A DNA stretch of 64,000 bases from Prorocentrum cordatum (GCA_963575745.1 CAUYUJ010014183.1:1054240-1118239); one strand, 5' to 3'. Shown: positions 1 through 12,970, numbered from the stretch's first letter. A program made the numbers and translations. The notes: generated by a model not told the origin, from the letters alone.

Positions 1-2721
1 AGATGATCGGGGACTTCTCATCGAACTGCCAGCCCGGCGCCGCGGCCCCAAAGCTGCGCTCAACTCCGTGGGTCGGCAAGCCCGCTGCCTTGAGCTGAGC
101 GCCCGCGTCCCGGGCAGCAGCGCGAGCGACTTCCTGGTTCGTCGACAAGCTGAGCGCATTGTCCACATGCTCCGTATGAGTTGCCCCGTCAGTGGCCTGA
201 GGCGCAGGTTGACGGCCCGCGGAGCGGTTCGAGACAGTGAGCTGCGGCACCTGCAGGGCGGTCGCTTCCAGCATGGTCTGGCACATCCAGAGGCTCGAGG
301 CAAGGGGCAAACCATGGGCGGACATCGGAAGCGCGGGTAGATCACCGCCCCGCTGAGCTGGCGCCCGTCTGCGGCCCGGTTCAGCAACCGGGCAGCGCGA
401 AGTAACGGCGAAACTGCGGCGGGAGTGGCATCGCGTAGAAGGCGTCGGCCAAGTCGACCTCAGCCATCGCGATGGGCTCGCCTCCGTCAAGGTGGGGACC
501 TGCGAAGCTCGCGCCTGAAGCCAGGGCAACCTTGTCGGGGACCTGGAAGAGCAGGGATGTGTGTTTGCCGTCCAGGATGAGCCGTAACTTTCTTGATTTC
601 TTAAAAACGAAGAAGAGACCCATGCTGCGGGACTTGTCAGCGCAGTAGTCGATGAGGTTCCGGCGATCAGGGACCCGCAGCAGCTGGACATGCAGCTCAG
701 GGTTCCGGAGTGCCGGGTCGGTGCACAGCTTCCGCGGGCCTCCGGACTCAACGCGAGCCCGACCCTCGGACTGGGGCAACATCAGATCATGAAACCGCTC
801 GGCTATCTTCGCGGCCAGCCCCCCCCCCCCCCCCAGCGCGTCAAGCGGCGCTGGCTTGAAGCCCTCGTCTGGGAGTGAGAGGCTGTTGATATTATCCAAG
901 TCGAGCGGAGCGACCGTGGCACTCTCACTACACTAAGAACTCGGAGCTCCTCCAAGGACCCTGAGCCAGTCAGCCCCTCCGTGGGCCTGCCGAACCGCCG
1001 CGCAGCGTCTCGCGCGATGTCTAGGGCTCGCCGCTGACCCGCAGAGACTGACTGAGGGGGGCCATCCTCGCGGCAGGGCTGGCCAGCGCACAGCTCGTTG
1101 AGGGCGCGGACCACATCTGCCGCCGCGCAGTCGCCTGCGCGCCCTTGAAGTGCTCGTCGCCAGCAAGCGGCGGGCCACCGCTGCTGGGCCCTTCTCTCAA
1201 GACGCGTGGGCCACCGAGGGGAGGCGGCCCGCGCGGCGGCGCGCCCGTCGCGATCGCAAGGCCCGCTGCTCCTCGCGGGCCTTGCGCACTTGCTGCAGCG
1301 CCGAAGCGCCCCTCTCCGCCTCCTCTGCCACGTGCTCGAGGAGCAGAGGGCATGTCATGTTCTCGCCGCGGTCCTGGCTGAGACCAGTGAGGGCGGCGCT
1401 TTCATCGACGAAGCCGAAGCTGCGCGGGCTGCGACGGCCTCCCCCGCCACGGACGCGGCCCTTGGACTTTTTATTATTTTTCTTTTTTGTCGTCTCCATC
1501 GCCACCGCACTCGGCAGCGCCAAGGCCGCCGTGGTGAGGATCCCTGTCCATCACATCGGCGTACTCATACATTTGGCACTTCCGAACGATCTGCTCTACA
1601 GCTGCGATGTTCGGCAGATCGAGGCCGTCCCAACACGCCATCGTGTAGGTGGCTCCCATTCCCGCCTCGCTCACGCCGCAGTCGTCCGCCGCCATGTTCA
1701 GGGTGGACTTCCAAAGTCTGAAATAGTCCAGTGGTCCACCCTGCCTCCTGTCGATGCACTTGCAGCACCACAACATAGCGCGGGGCCCAGGGATGAGCCA
1801 ATCCACGAAACTCTCCTCCGAGAAGGTGGCGACTGCGTCGCGCCACTGGCAGACCAGCCTCCCTCCAGGCACAACAGGATTCGCGAGGATCCCCAGCAGC
1901 CTGGCGCCCGAAGCGGCCTCCCGCCCAGCGTACTCCTGAATCGACCACGAGATCGTGCAGATGGCGGCCCGCGAGCCATCCGCCAGCGGCATCAGCCCCA
2001 CGGGGCCCTTCAGCTCGGAGCCCGCAGGCGGGTTCACGACTGTCCCCCGCGCGCCAGCAGCGGTTGTGGTTGACTCTACGAGTGCCCACGCAGCCGCGGC
2101 ACCAGCGCCAGCTGCCGCGCCCAGGGCAGGAAGTGCACCCGCTGCCGGCGCCGGGGCGGGCGCACCCAGTTCCTCACCAGCGGCACCCGCTGCAAGACCA
2201 GGTGCGGGACCCGCTCCAGCTGCCACCAGAGCCGCTGCCCGCGCCCCAACGCCGCCATCCGCCGCCACCAACCCTCCAGCAAGAGGTGCACCAGGGATCG
2301 CTCCCCCGAACATCAGCGGGATCAGCACACGCCCATCAGGTCCAGGAAGGCAAAGCCGTTGGCGATCTGCTGCCAGGGCCGATGAACAATAGTCTAGGGC
2401 CGTCTGGTCAATCAGCTGCTTCTCAGCCAATCAGTAGGAGTTCGCCGCACGAGCCCCAAGAGGATAGGACGCGCGATTTTCCGCGAATCGCACGGCTATG
2501 ATGTCTGCGCCCTCGCAAGAGTAGCTTCCCTCGTAGATGTCCGTGTCGACGGTGCAGATCAGAACTACGAAGGGTGAGGCGTGATCAGTCGGCGCCCTCA
2601 CCCGACGCCCCAAAATCAGCCGCTGGTGCCACAATGGCTCGCCTTCGTATCGAACCCATGCCCACTGGCGCATCTCCGGTGGCGCCGGTTCCGCCAGTGC
2701 CACGAGCTGAGCGGCCAGCAT
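1..2721 (-). pseudogene. Reverse-transcriptase-like gene, broken, runs off left edge
   Basis: Read on the minus strand, several frames join into one gene-like series. From 2721 a frame contains WVRYEGEPLWHQRLILG, then an in-frame TGA at 2431-2433, then a 318-codon frame (to 1474) with an Ala/Pro/Gly-rich linker and YFRLWKSTLNMAADDCGVSE. Other frames follow with LLEHVAEEAERGAS and KAREEQRALRS (about 1330-1250), LCAGQPCREDGPPQS, and then 899-381. That last frame carries FKKSRKLRLILDGK and VDLADAFYAMPLP, which fit the early RT fingers motif and catalytic motif A (Asp in VDLADAFY). Beyond 381 another frame gives LPMSAHGLPLASS (motif B position) and EHVDNALSL (motif C position, about 150-180). At least one stop and four frame changes are needed, so this copy is probably dead, or the assembly has indels; a C homopolymer at about 821-834 is a suspect. 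The order of segments matches a repeated RT family I remember from dinoflagellate genomes. RT identity is fairly sure; the element class is not. Confidence 0.68.
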
Positions 2722-2770
2722 CGCGACGACGCCAGGCTAGGACGGCAGCTCCCCACGAGCCGTACAGGTA

Positions 2771-3166
2771 TCACAACACCAGACCCACGAACAGCACCTC
2801 GTTCACCAGCACCACGATCCAGAACGACGAGGGTGCAGGCTCGTCCGATGCCTCCGCACTGGAGGGAAGCAGCGTCGCTGGCGCTGGCGATCCTCCCGGA
2901 CACGCGGGACAGCCTGGGCACGGAGGGCAAGCCGCACAGCTCGGGAAAGCCGGCACGCCGGGATGGTCACTGACGGGCAGCGCTGCAGGTTGCCACCCCG
3001 AAGGTATGCCAGCCCAGCCTGCCAAGCGTACTGTGCCGCAGGCCAAACGAAATCCACTCGCACCGCCCGTTGCGAATTCTTGAGCCCAAAAAGGCCATGC
3101 TCCACATCCTGGAAGCGATGTACATCGACGGCCTGCTCTCTGACGCCAGAGGGGAAAGACGTGCAC
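2771..3166 (-). pseudogene. Possible N-terminal membrane segment of the RT-like gene
   Basis: A 131-codon minus-strand frame lies directly upstream of the RT-like reading frames. Its C-terminal half has a Cys/Pro cluster (CAACPPCPGCPACPGG) followed by a hydrophobic run (FWIVVLVNEVLFVGLVL) that could span a membrane. It ends at a stop about 50 bp before the next frame begins. The Cys-Pro cluster plus one membrane segment at the start of the RT-like protein matches my memory of this dinoflagellate family. It may be the true N-terminus, separated from the rest by a frameshift. The start codon is uncertain, and in this G+C-rich sequence a chance open frame is possible. Confidence 0.35.
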
Positions 3167-4370
3167 GCATCATATATGACAATCACATTTTGGGCGCACG
3201 CACTCGCCAATAATTCATGTTACGCGACGCTGCTCCTCAGCTCAGCGGCTGAAAGGGCGAGCCCGAACGGCTAAAGCAGCCCATGGTCGGCCAGAAACGG
3301 CTGCAAACATCACCGCGCAGTGCCCGTGCAAACAGTAGAAGCGAGGACACATATTCAGGGAGGGAGGAGGAGGGAGGACAAGGGGGGATCAGTGCGAACC
3401 ACCACGAAAGGCTTGGATCAATGAATCGCCTGCTCGTCACCGAACGCCATGAAATCGATAGTCAGGGAGTCGGCGTGCCCAGGCCTTAGTGAAGAAACCA
3501 AGAAGCGGCTCAGAAACTCAAATGACCAGTGCCGCGGAGGCGATGCCGAGGAGGGAGGAGAAGGAGGCGGAGGAGGAGAGGGGAACGGGTGAGGCTCCAA
3601 TGCAGACCGCGAGCCGAACTCCCAGCTGTTCCGCCCTGGTTCAGATTACACAGTTTCGACCCCAGGAGCGCTGGTGCAAGTCGAAGTGTCCACAGTTCTC
3701 GCCCTACTTGCCCACCCAGGCCTGGAGCTCCAACCGCGCTCACAGGACAGAGGCGCGCGGCTGCCGCGGAGGTGCAACTGCGCACAACACCCTGCGCTGC
3801 GCTATACAACACGGGGCCAGGAGGCGTGGGCAGGCAAATGATCAAATCCTGTTCAAATTGTTATGTATGTGTTTCTCATTGCGGCATTTCCGATGTGAGG
3901 TGCGTCCAAGCCTTCCCAAACTTACTCCCATGATCGCCCCAAAACGGCCCAAACAGCTTATGACACACCTCGCGAAACCTCAAACATAGCCAGAAGAGGT
4001 TCCACACAAACATCAGAGGTTTGTTGTTGTTGTTGTTATTGGAGGGCCAGCTTCGGCGCACCCCCGGAACGCCTGAGCGTGAGCCTAACTTTTAAAGGAA
4101 ATGCAGCCCGCTCCGAGGCGAGAGCGCCAGGGCGCCTCTAGGGGGTCCAACAACAAGTCATCTAAAATTGTCGAGCACCCAAGAGTCACAAGCATCAACA
4201 AACATTTTAAGACTGTTCGCTCCGATCTGCTCACGTGTCACTGAATATGCATATCCCAAACCCAGGATACCCGCCATCTTCGTCTTCGATCGTATCCCTA
4301 GGAGGATATAGTCCTTCCCTGCCACGTGTACTCGTTCCCTGCCACGCGAGCGGGGGTTACAATGAGCAGA
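3167..4370. other. No gene seen
   Basis: Open frames here overlap on both strands and have no recognisable domain. A short (GTT)n run lies near 4020-4040. I see nothing else that can be supported. Confidence 0.5.
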
Positions 4371-5075
4371 CATGGGACCACACAGGGCAACAACGGGGCC
4401 ACTGAGGGCAGCAACATGGCCATTAAGGGCAGCGAGGAGGACACGACGGGCGACAGCGAGACCACCAGGGGCAGCGAGGGAAGCACGGAAGGCGCGGGCG
4501 ACCGGGGGCCACGAAGGGCTTACGTATACGGGGCCACAAAAGCCGCGACGGGGCCACTGATGGCAACAACGGGGCCACGAAAGGCAGCGAGGGGGTCACG
4601 AAGGGCGCGAGCGACCGGGGACCACGAAGGGCACACGCAGATGGGGCCACAAAGGGCAGCGCAGGGGCAACTGAAGCAGCAACGGGGCCACGAAGGGCAG
4701 CAGCGGGGCCACAGCGACAGTGGGGCCACGAAGGGCAACAAAGGGGGCCACGAAGGGCGCGAGCGACCCGGGGCCACGAAGGGCACACGTATATGGGGCC
4801 GCAAAGATAGGTAAATGGCTAGTGAAGGCACGAAGGGCAGCAACGGGGCCACAAAGGGCGACAGGGGGGGCACGAAGGGCAGCAATGGGGTCAGAAGGGC
4901 GCGGGCGAGCGGGGGCCACGAAGGGCATACGCACATGGGGCCACAACAATGACAGCGACGGGGCCACTGAGGGCAGCAACGTGGCCATTCAGGGCAGAGA
5001 GGGGGCCACAAATGGCGACAGCAAGGCCACGAAAGGCAGGGAGGGACATCGAAGGCGGGCGAACGGCACCGAAAG
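4371..5075. repeat. Degenerate minisatellite, GGGGCCACGAAGGGC core
   Basis: The words GGGGCCACGAAGGGCAGCAA, GGGCGCGAGCGACCGGGG and close variants recur in irregular tandem order over about 700 bp. All frames stay largely open because the core has no stop, which explains the long low-complexity frames on both strands (Gly/Ala/Thr/Arg or Pro/Ser/Leu rich). I do not call these genes. Confidence 0.8.
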
Positions 5076-7730
5076 GCGACTGCGGGCCCCAACGGGCGGG
5101 TCGGGTGGGCGACCCAAACCTGCAGGTCTAGCGGGCGGGTCGCTGAAGCGTGAGTCCCGCATGATCAATCAGAAAATCCCAAGCGAGAACGCGATTCCCA
5201 AGTAAATCCGGAGGAAGTCCAAAGCGAGAGCGTGACTCCTGGGTGTCGAAGCGCGGCGTCCGAAACAAATGAGAGGTAATCCAAGCGAGAGCGCGACTCC
5301 TGTGAAATTTCCTGGGAAGTCTCGAACGAAAGCGCGAGGTCTCTCAATACATTGTCAAAAAATATCTGGCGGGAGCCGTTGTTGTTGTAGCCGGGGGGGC
5401 AACGATACAGTCTGGTGACGGCCAACTGTCAAGAAAAAAACAGGGTGCGAGCCCCGGGAGGGACACTTCATTCTGACAAAACATAATGCTTACTGGAGGA
5501 GGAATCAATAACAATTATTCGGCAGAAAAGACATTCAACAACCCCCTGTCGCCCTCTCATCGTTATGCACTTCCTCTCGGGTCTCCCCGTACTTCGTCTT
5601 GTGTGTCGCTCTCTCTCTCTCTCTCTCTCTTTCTTTCTCTTTCTGAATCACTCCCCTTCACCACCTCTCTGTTCCGTCTCTCTCCCCTGCTGTCCTCCTC
5701 CCACGCGTTTTCAGTATCATCCTGATCCGTTTCCTTCTTCCCCCCTCCTCCTTCTCCCACCAGTAATTCGCGTCCGACCCATTCGACGCCACAATCCAAA
5801 GGATCTCCCAAGTGTCCACTCGAACGGGCATCATCCGCTCGACCTGCACTTCAGGGTAGGACGTGCGAAATGCGCCCGCCCCCACCCCCCCCGCGAACAC
5901 GGACTTTGGCGGCTTCCCCCTGTGCGCGCCCACACACTCATACGCTTGGCCGTGGGCACGAGGCCTTTGCTGCGTGTGTATGCTACTCACTTGTTCTTCG
6001 TGGAGTATTCCTTCTCCTGCACGGTGCTCGCGTGCCTCTTCTGCAGGAATTTCCCGTGGCACGCCTCGCGCGCGGTTGTGCCCCCCGTGTGGTGTGTGAC
6101 ATTATCCGCAGACCACCTTTGTCTCGTCGAGGTTCCTCGGTCTGGGTATTCTCCCGCAGATTTGCGCTCGACGATGCCAACCCGCAGCCTGGCACCTCGC
6201 GCGCAAGTGCCCCCCGTCTGTCTCTTGCGACTTGCAGCATCCTCATTCGGTCTCGTCGCCGCCCCGTCCTCCTCCTCTTCCTCCTATGCGCACTTCCGGC
6301 ACCGCCTCCTGCCGCTCCGCTCTGATTGTCTGCGATGGCTTGTCTGACACTTGCGCGCTGTCCTCAAACACACAAACAGCGCAGGAAGATCGCGCGCGGC
6401 CAGCGCTCTCCTCACATTTCGGGGCGCCCATGCCCGACTCGTTGCGCGCCCTCGTGCCCCCGCACTTTCCAGCCGAAGCACTACTTCGCTCGCGCGTATT
6501 TCCGCCCCTCCCTGCCCGTTTCGCGGCCCTCTGCTACACTTCGCGTTGCTGGTCCCAGCGCTGTCTCCTTGGCCCCCAGGCGCCGCGCGTGGCGTGCCAC
6601 TGTTCCCCAGCGCTTTCCACTTCCGCCGCGCTATCCATGCGGGAGGCGGACCCGTCCTTCTTTTGGACCTCGCCCCGCAGCACGAGCTTCTCGTCCAACC
6701 TCTTGCACGCGGCGCCCTCCCCCTCTGGACTACTACCTGCCAGACCAACCCAACCAGACCAAACCAGAAAACCCAGATTTCGAGTGGGGGGGCCACTGGC
6801 TCCACATGTGTTCTTTTCCACAATGCCCGACGCTCCCCCCACTGGGAATGGAGAGCACATTCAGGCTGCCTTCGGGGTTTGGGTTGGGGTGGTTTGGTGT
6901 GTGGCGGCCCTCCGGTGCCCTCGCGAAAGGCTGGAAGTCACCCTGAACGCATACGGGTCGCGCAATGCCTCGCAAATGTTTACCGCTGCACTCTCCAGCC
7001 CCCTCCTGCGAGTCGCTCCGTCTCGCCGACCTTCTTAGCGTCTGCCAGCCGCACTGTGCAGACCATATTCACCGCGCTCTGAAACAACACGGACGTCAAC
7101 GTGAAACCGAACCTCCACTCCCACCGAAATCGCGACCCCACTCGCCGCGTCAGCACGCGCGCCCACGTAGCGAAGTCCACACGGGGTGCAACTCGCGAAG
7201 ACGACCTGCTTCGTGCGCCCGACGCGGAGGAGGCAACCCTGAATACTCAGCGCGCTCTTGCAGACGGCGGCCGTGTGGTTTCAGGGGCTACGCAAGACCA
7301 GCCCCACAAAACACTCGCGGGCGAAGAAGCTGACCACCAAAACATCTTGTATATGCGGCACTGAACGGTTGTGCCGAGGTTGAGTCAGGAGCCTAGCTAT
7401 GGAGGCGCGAATGACGCACAGTTAAGGCATGGGCAAACCTCTACCACGTGTGCCGCCCAGGTTCGAACGGGCGTTGCCTCACGTCGACAGCCTCCGACAG
7501 AGGGAGCGACATCCTCCCAGTTCCCACAGCAGGAGAGAACATGGAGGAGGGAGATTTGGATTCGAATCCGTAACGAATTCGAAGCAATACCGAGAACAAC
7601 CATTTCAGCAAGAGACCATTCGAATCGACTGAAGCACGCTCGCCGATTCCTGGTCACTCGAGCGGTGCCACACGGCCTCCCCAGAGCACTCTGTTGAACA
7701 TCCCCGCAGAAGCCGCAGGATTGAAACAGG
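5076..7730. other. Gene-poor stretch with CT microsatellite
   Basis: A (CT)n run occupies about 5609-5645. The rest is pyrimidine-rich on the plus strand with overlapping open frames in several registers and no domain-like segment. Short CTCGCGCG and CCCGCACTT words recur between 5900 and 6700. I find no supported gene. Confidence 0.5.
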
Positions 7731-8692
7731 AGGAGGGAGGAGGAGGAGGCGCTCCCTCGACAGCTGTTCAGGCAAATGCATCGCGTCTGACAGCGTTCCT
7801 GGGCGACCAGGCCTTCATGCCAGGATCACTTGGCTGTCGCACGTAGTTCTTCACTCAATCGAGCCTCGAACACCCCTCCAGGGCTGTCGGTAACGACTGG
7901 CCACTGAGGGAGGAGGGAGAAGGGAGGAGAGATGATGTGGAGGAGGAGGAGGAGGATGAGGAGGAGGAGGAGGTGGAAGGAGGAGGAGGAGGAGAGGAGG
8001 AGAGAGGAGGAGAGATGGGAGGAGGGAGGATGTGGAGGGAGGAGGAGGAGGGATGGAAGGAGGATGGGGGAGGAGGGGGGGGGGGAGGGAGGAGGGAAGA
8101 TAAAGGAGGGAGGGGAGGCCCCCGCCAGGCGCCCCAGCCCGCCTCCTGCTCGAGCGCTTGCAGCTGCCGCACGCACGCGTCCCTGGCGCCTCGGTCCTGG
8201 GGGCGCGCCCAGGCCCACGCCGTCGACGTCGTCGTCTCCCTCAGCCCCTCTTCCTCCTCCTCGTCGTCCTCCTCCTCCTCCACCTCCTCCTCCTCCTCAT
8301 CCTTCCTCCTCCCCCTCCGTTTTCTCACCCACGTGGCGTTTTGCCTCGCTTTCCCCTCGCCTTCTTCCCCCCCCCCCCTCCTCCCCTGCCAGGTTTCGCC
8401 ATCTCCCCAGCACTTCCCGCCAATACTTTTGTTCCTCCACCTCCTCCTCCTCTTCCTCCTCCCGCTCCTCCACTTCGGTGACTCGGTGATGCGGGTTGCC
8501 TTGTCGAACAAACGACTGAAAACCTTGCACGCGCCCCACCTCGTCGTCCTCTCCCTCGGATTGGACGGGGGGGTACAACAGCCAGAAGGGCGGGCGTCCC
8601 CCTCCTTCTCCTCCTCCTCCTCCTCCTTTTCCTCCTCCTCCAACTCCTCCTCCTCGTCGTCCTCCTCCTCCTCCTCCTCCTCCTCCTCCTCC

Positions 8693-8749
<57 letters not shown>

Positions 8750-8760
8750 CCCTGCCAAAC
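7731..8760. repeat. Purine/pyrimidine triplet tracts (GGA, CTC, CAT)
   Basis: The interval 7905-8105 is almost pure GGA/GAG on the plus strand, and 8240-8480 and 8600-8695 are CTC/CCT rich. A clean (CAT)n run of about 18 units follows at roughly 8693-8748. The GGA tract and the following CTC tracts are complementary and could fold back. Frames here encode only poly-Glu, poly-Arg, poly-Ser or poly-Asp. Confidence 0.85.
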
Positions 8761-9290
8761 TTGTAAATTATCTTCCCACGTCTCCTTCCCACACCTCCCT
8801 CGCATCCGGAGCCGCACCGTCTTCCGCCTCAGCCCTGTGCGGCGGGGGAGTCGTTGGCGAGAGTCCCTTGACGAGGGCCACGAGCAGAGTGCGCATCAGT
8901 TCATCAGGAGGCTGCGCAAACATGAAACTGGTCAGCACGTGTGCACAACATGCGGATACGGATCCGCGATTCCATGCTCAGCGCTCCAGACATTTTGATG
9001 CATTGACGACAAAGTCGTGCACTGTATCGTGCTCAGACAGGGGAAGCTTGAAGTGCCTCCTGCAGAGGCATGGCGATCTCACGTCATTGTTCTGGGGATG
9101 AGAAAGAGCAGGGCGCAGGACAAGGCCGCTGGCTTCCCCTCGCGCCAATGCCATAACACTTGAACCAAGAACGCGCGCGCAAACCGCCTTCCACTGACTT
9201 CGACCCGCAACTCAGAAATCCGACATGCGCAACGCATTCGTTCAATTGATATGCCGCCGCGGTCAAGGCCTCAACCTTGCAAGCGACGCG
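8761..9290. other. No gene seen
   Basis: Mixed-composition sequence between the triplet tracts and the very G+C-rich block. No domain, RNA gene or clear repeat was recognised. Confidence 0.5.
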
Positions 9291-10170
9291 CGCGGTCTTC
9301 CTGAGGACCGCGGGGCGTCGAAGACTACTCGGCCCATGCGCCCGCGCCCCCAGAAGGGGACCGATCTGCAGGGCCACTGGGCCGTTGGCGCACTGGGTCT
9401 TCTGGGCAACTCGGTCGCGCGAGGTGGACTGATGATCGCAGCGGAACTGGGTCGCTGGGCCCGCGCGCCGCTGCGTTTCTGGGCCGCGAAGCAAAGAGGC
9501 ACCCGCGCCATCGGAACTCGGCTTGGCCCGCCGGGGGCAAAATACCACTGGCCCAACGGGCCGCTTGACCGCTGCGCCATTCGCCCCCCCCCGCCCCCCT
9601 GGGAGCAGGGCCGCCAGGCAAGCGGCAACTTGGCTGCCTTGGCTCGCCGTGGACCGGTAAACCCGCGCCTGGCGCACTGGGCCGCTTGGCCACAAGGCTG
9701 CGGGAGCATTTTTGCAGTAGGGCCCCTTGCCGAAATCTGCCACGGAGCCGCAGTAGTAGCACGCGGCGCCGCGCGCCTATCCGCCGCTGAACTGGCGGGC
9801 GCCGCGCCACCGGGCAACTGCGCCGCGGCGCGCGCGGAGGCAATCTTCTGACTGAGGACCAAGATTTGGGCTTTTGGGCCGCTGCGCCAGAGGACCGGGA
9901 ACAACGCGATGCGCGATGCGCTGCCGGGGTGGCCGCTGGGCAACTGGGCAACAGCGCCACTGGGCTGCTCGGGCACTGAACCCTTGGGCCACAGAGCCAG
10001 AGCGCCACGGGGCTGCTGGGGCACCTGGCAAGCGCGGCCGCTAAACCTCTCGGCCAGCGGCCAACGCTGCGCCGCTCGCCCCGCGGGCCGCTCGGCATGG
10101 CCAAGGAGCGGCGCGAGAGCCCGGGAAAGGGGGGGCGCGGGCAGTGCCGAAACGCCCAAACCTTGCACTG
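9291..10170. repeat. Degenerate CTGGGC/GGGCCGC-word repeat
   Basis: Words such as CACTGGGCCGCT, GGGCAACTGGGC and GCGCCACTGGGC recur every 10-25 bp without a fixed period. Long frames on both strands are a by-product of this composition; they show only Arg/Pro/Ala/Trp-rich sequence. Confidence 0.55.
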
Positions 10171-11960
10171 GGGTCGAGCGCTCCGCGCGGGGCGGCCGAA
10201 ATCAGAGACGGACCCCTGCCACCGCGAGTCGGGGCGCCAAAACACGCAGCGCGCGACGCGCGCGAAGCGTCGGGCGCGCAAAATTGCCCGCGCAAGTCGC
10301 TGGCGGGAGCTTGGTAGATTTTTTCGCGCCCCGGACACGATTTTTCAAAATTTGTCGATGCAGCGATTTCGGCACGGCGACCCGCAATGAAAATTCGCCA
10401 AATCAAAAATGTTGGCGCGGAGGCGCCGTCGCAAATTTTTGACGCAGAAATTTCGCGCGGCGACGCAGTGAACATTTTGCAACGAGAAAATGTTTAAACA
10501 ATTTCTCTGCGCGGAAATTCTGCCTGGCTTCAAAATTTCCCGATGAACGAATTTGGGGGCAATCTTTGGGCGCGGAAATTCTGCCGCGCGCCGAGCCGGC
10601 GCGCTGGGGGCGCGACGCAAACCGGCCGGCGAGGCCCGCGATCAAATTTTGCGACCCCGACGCAATGCCCAGCGTTCAGCCCCCCCCGCTTGGCCCCAGG
10701 GCCGCGCGGCCGGATGGGCCCCGCAACGCGCCGGCCAGCTCGCCGCTCCGACCATGGCGCAGCACGCGGCGCAGAGACCAGCGCGCCCGGGCACGGGGGC
10801 GCGGGCCCAGAGGCCCAGCGGCGAGGCTGCCGCGCGTCTCAGGGCCTCGCGCGCAATGCACGCGCGAGCATGAAATTCGGCCATTGCGCGCCTGCGCCCC
10901 CCGCGCGAAGGACCCCGCTTCGCCCGCGCACAATCCAGCGGCTCTTCTTTTGCTTCGCCGCCCCGCGATTCGGAGCGCCCAGAGGCCGATCGGCGGAGTT
11001 GCCCCCGGTCCCCGCCGCGGGGGAGCCATGGGGGCCGGCGGCGAAATCGCGCAGTTGCACGGCGGCGCCATCGGCCATCTGCCCACTCGCCGAGCAGCGA
11101 GCGGAGGCACTCAGCGCGCGCCATCTCGGCTGCTGCGCCCCCGCGCCGACGCGCCGCCGCTCAATCGCGCGGCCCGACGGCCCGCGCCCCCCTGGCGCGC
11201 AGAGCCCCGATGCCCGCGCGAAGCAGAGCGGCGCAATTCCTCGGCCGCCCGTCAGCCGAATGGAATGTTCGAGCGAGCGAGACATTTCGCCAGTCAGCCG
11301 CATCCGATCGACCAGCCCCGCTGCGCCCCGCTGCGCGATCTGATTTGGCGCACGGGGCCCGAGGTCGCGCGGCCATGCGACGCGCGGCTCAGAGAGCCCG
11401 GCCGCGCGCTGCACCAGGGCCGCGGCGCCCCCCAGGGGGGCGCCGCGTGCGCCGCGCGCGCCCGCCGCCGCGGCGCTGCATTTTCGACGCGGCCGCGAGC
11501 GACCTCTCCGAAGCGCGACGAAGCGCTTCGGGCGCGGGCGCGCGCCGCCGTCGCGGCGCGAACGTCCTGGCAAGGAGCGCGCGTCGCAGCGGCCGCGCGG
11601 CGTCGTGCGATCGCGGGCGGCGTCGACCCGGGGCCGCGTCTCTTGCGCGACATCGCGCGACCCTCCTCTGGCGCACGGTCGCCCCAGCGCCGCGTTCCCG
11701 CTAGCGGCGCGAGACGCGCCCGCAACTTTCAGACGACGCGCCAAGCAAAACTGCGTGCCCAAAATATCGGAGCACGCTGCTGTCAGCGCGGGCCCGCGAA
11801 ATCCCGCTGCGACGCAGGAAGACCCCGCCCCGTTCGCGCATTCGCGCTAGCGCCCTTCGACGCCCCCAGGGCGGGTGCGCGGGCGCGATTCGAAGAGACA
11901 CATTGCGCGCGCCTCCTCCGTCGGATGCCGCGTCGAATGAATCCGCTTGAGCAGTCGTTG
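10171..11960. other. Extreme G+C block with an A/T-run island
   Basis: About 10600-11950 is dominated by CGCGCG, GCCGCG and CGGCGC words and leaves long frames open on both strands, including one of 466 codons on the plus strand; none shows domain-like order. An island at 10310-10590 mixes AAATTT/AAAATT runs with CGCG words, and the 15-mer CGCGGAAATTCTGCC occurs twice (near 10510 and 10571). I see no supported gene. Confidence 0.5.
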
Positions 11961-12970
11961 CGCTAGTTTCGAATTCCCGTGATGAGCCGAAGCGAAGCCC
12001 CACCATCACGCACCCCCACATTAAAAAAGCCCCGTCGCATCGCGCGCTCGGTTGGGCCCGGGAATATCCCGGACCGCTGGAGGCGCTGGTTTAGTCGCAA
12101 CCGTCGCGCGGATGGTGAATTTATGGAGCCGAGAAGGCGGTGGTCGCTGCTTCTACAGCACTTACTTCGTCTGCGGATGTCTCCCACAACAACCTCGCGC
12201 GATCCTGCTCCATCCTGACCCCTCGTCATCATCGTCCGCTTTCTCAGCCGCCTCGCATCCCTCCATCCATCCACAATCTTTCCCAGTGGATCAGATGGGA
12301 CAGGGGCTAACAATGGCAGAACGGCATGCGCGCCAAGACGCGCCCAGGGCAACGCACAAGACAGGCGCGCAAAATAGGGAATCGCGCTGCAGCATTGGAA
12401 ACATTAGCACAATGGTATCCATAAACCAACATGATCACTCGTGACAACCAATTGCGCTGAATATGCGCTGACTTTCAAAAAGACATCACGTCGGGCACCG
12501 TGTCGCCATCATCGAACATCTAGATCTGCAGAATGTTTAAATCTCAGCAAGAGGCCTGGACCTGCGCAGCCTGCCCTCTAGACGCGCTCGCAAGAAGAAC
12601 CCATCCAGACCCAAACGTATGTGTAGATTGTGCAAGCCCGACGTCGCCGACGCAACCGGGCCTCCGTGCCGCGCTGATCGCTCGCCCGAACTGCGTTGGA
12701 AAGACCCATAGGCTCAACCGCAATCTCCCCCCAAAGACTTTGAAGCGAATGTGTTCGTCAATGCATGGGCGAATATTGAGCAGGCAGGCTACGATGTCGC
12801 AGTGGCTGGCAATAGGGACCGCAGGAAACTTGAATGGGTGGCACACGTCGGCTCTTGCACGAAGCATCGGCGAGAGACGCGGGGAGCAGGGAAATAACGG
12901 GGGACCTGCGCAGGGTGGAAGACCCTGGGGTGGACGAACTACACACGATAATACACGGTTCCGCAGCCCA
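11961..12970. other. No gene seen
   Basis: Moderate G+C, no tandem repeat and no convincing ORF. The open frame at 12533-12973 has a few Cys pairs but no recognisable domain. Confidence 0.45.

Noticed and set aside
7440-7580. GGTTCGAA- and ATTCGAATCC-type words that suggest tRNA T-arms (also near 57080)
   Set aside because: The flanking bases do not form a five-base T stem, and no acceptor or anticodon arm could be folded.
10566-11966. A 466-codon plus-strand frame in the G+C block
   Set aside because: Stops are rare at this composition, frames are open on both strands at once, and the translation is Arg/Ala/Pro without domain order.
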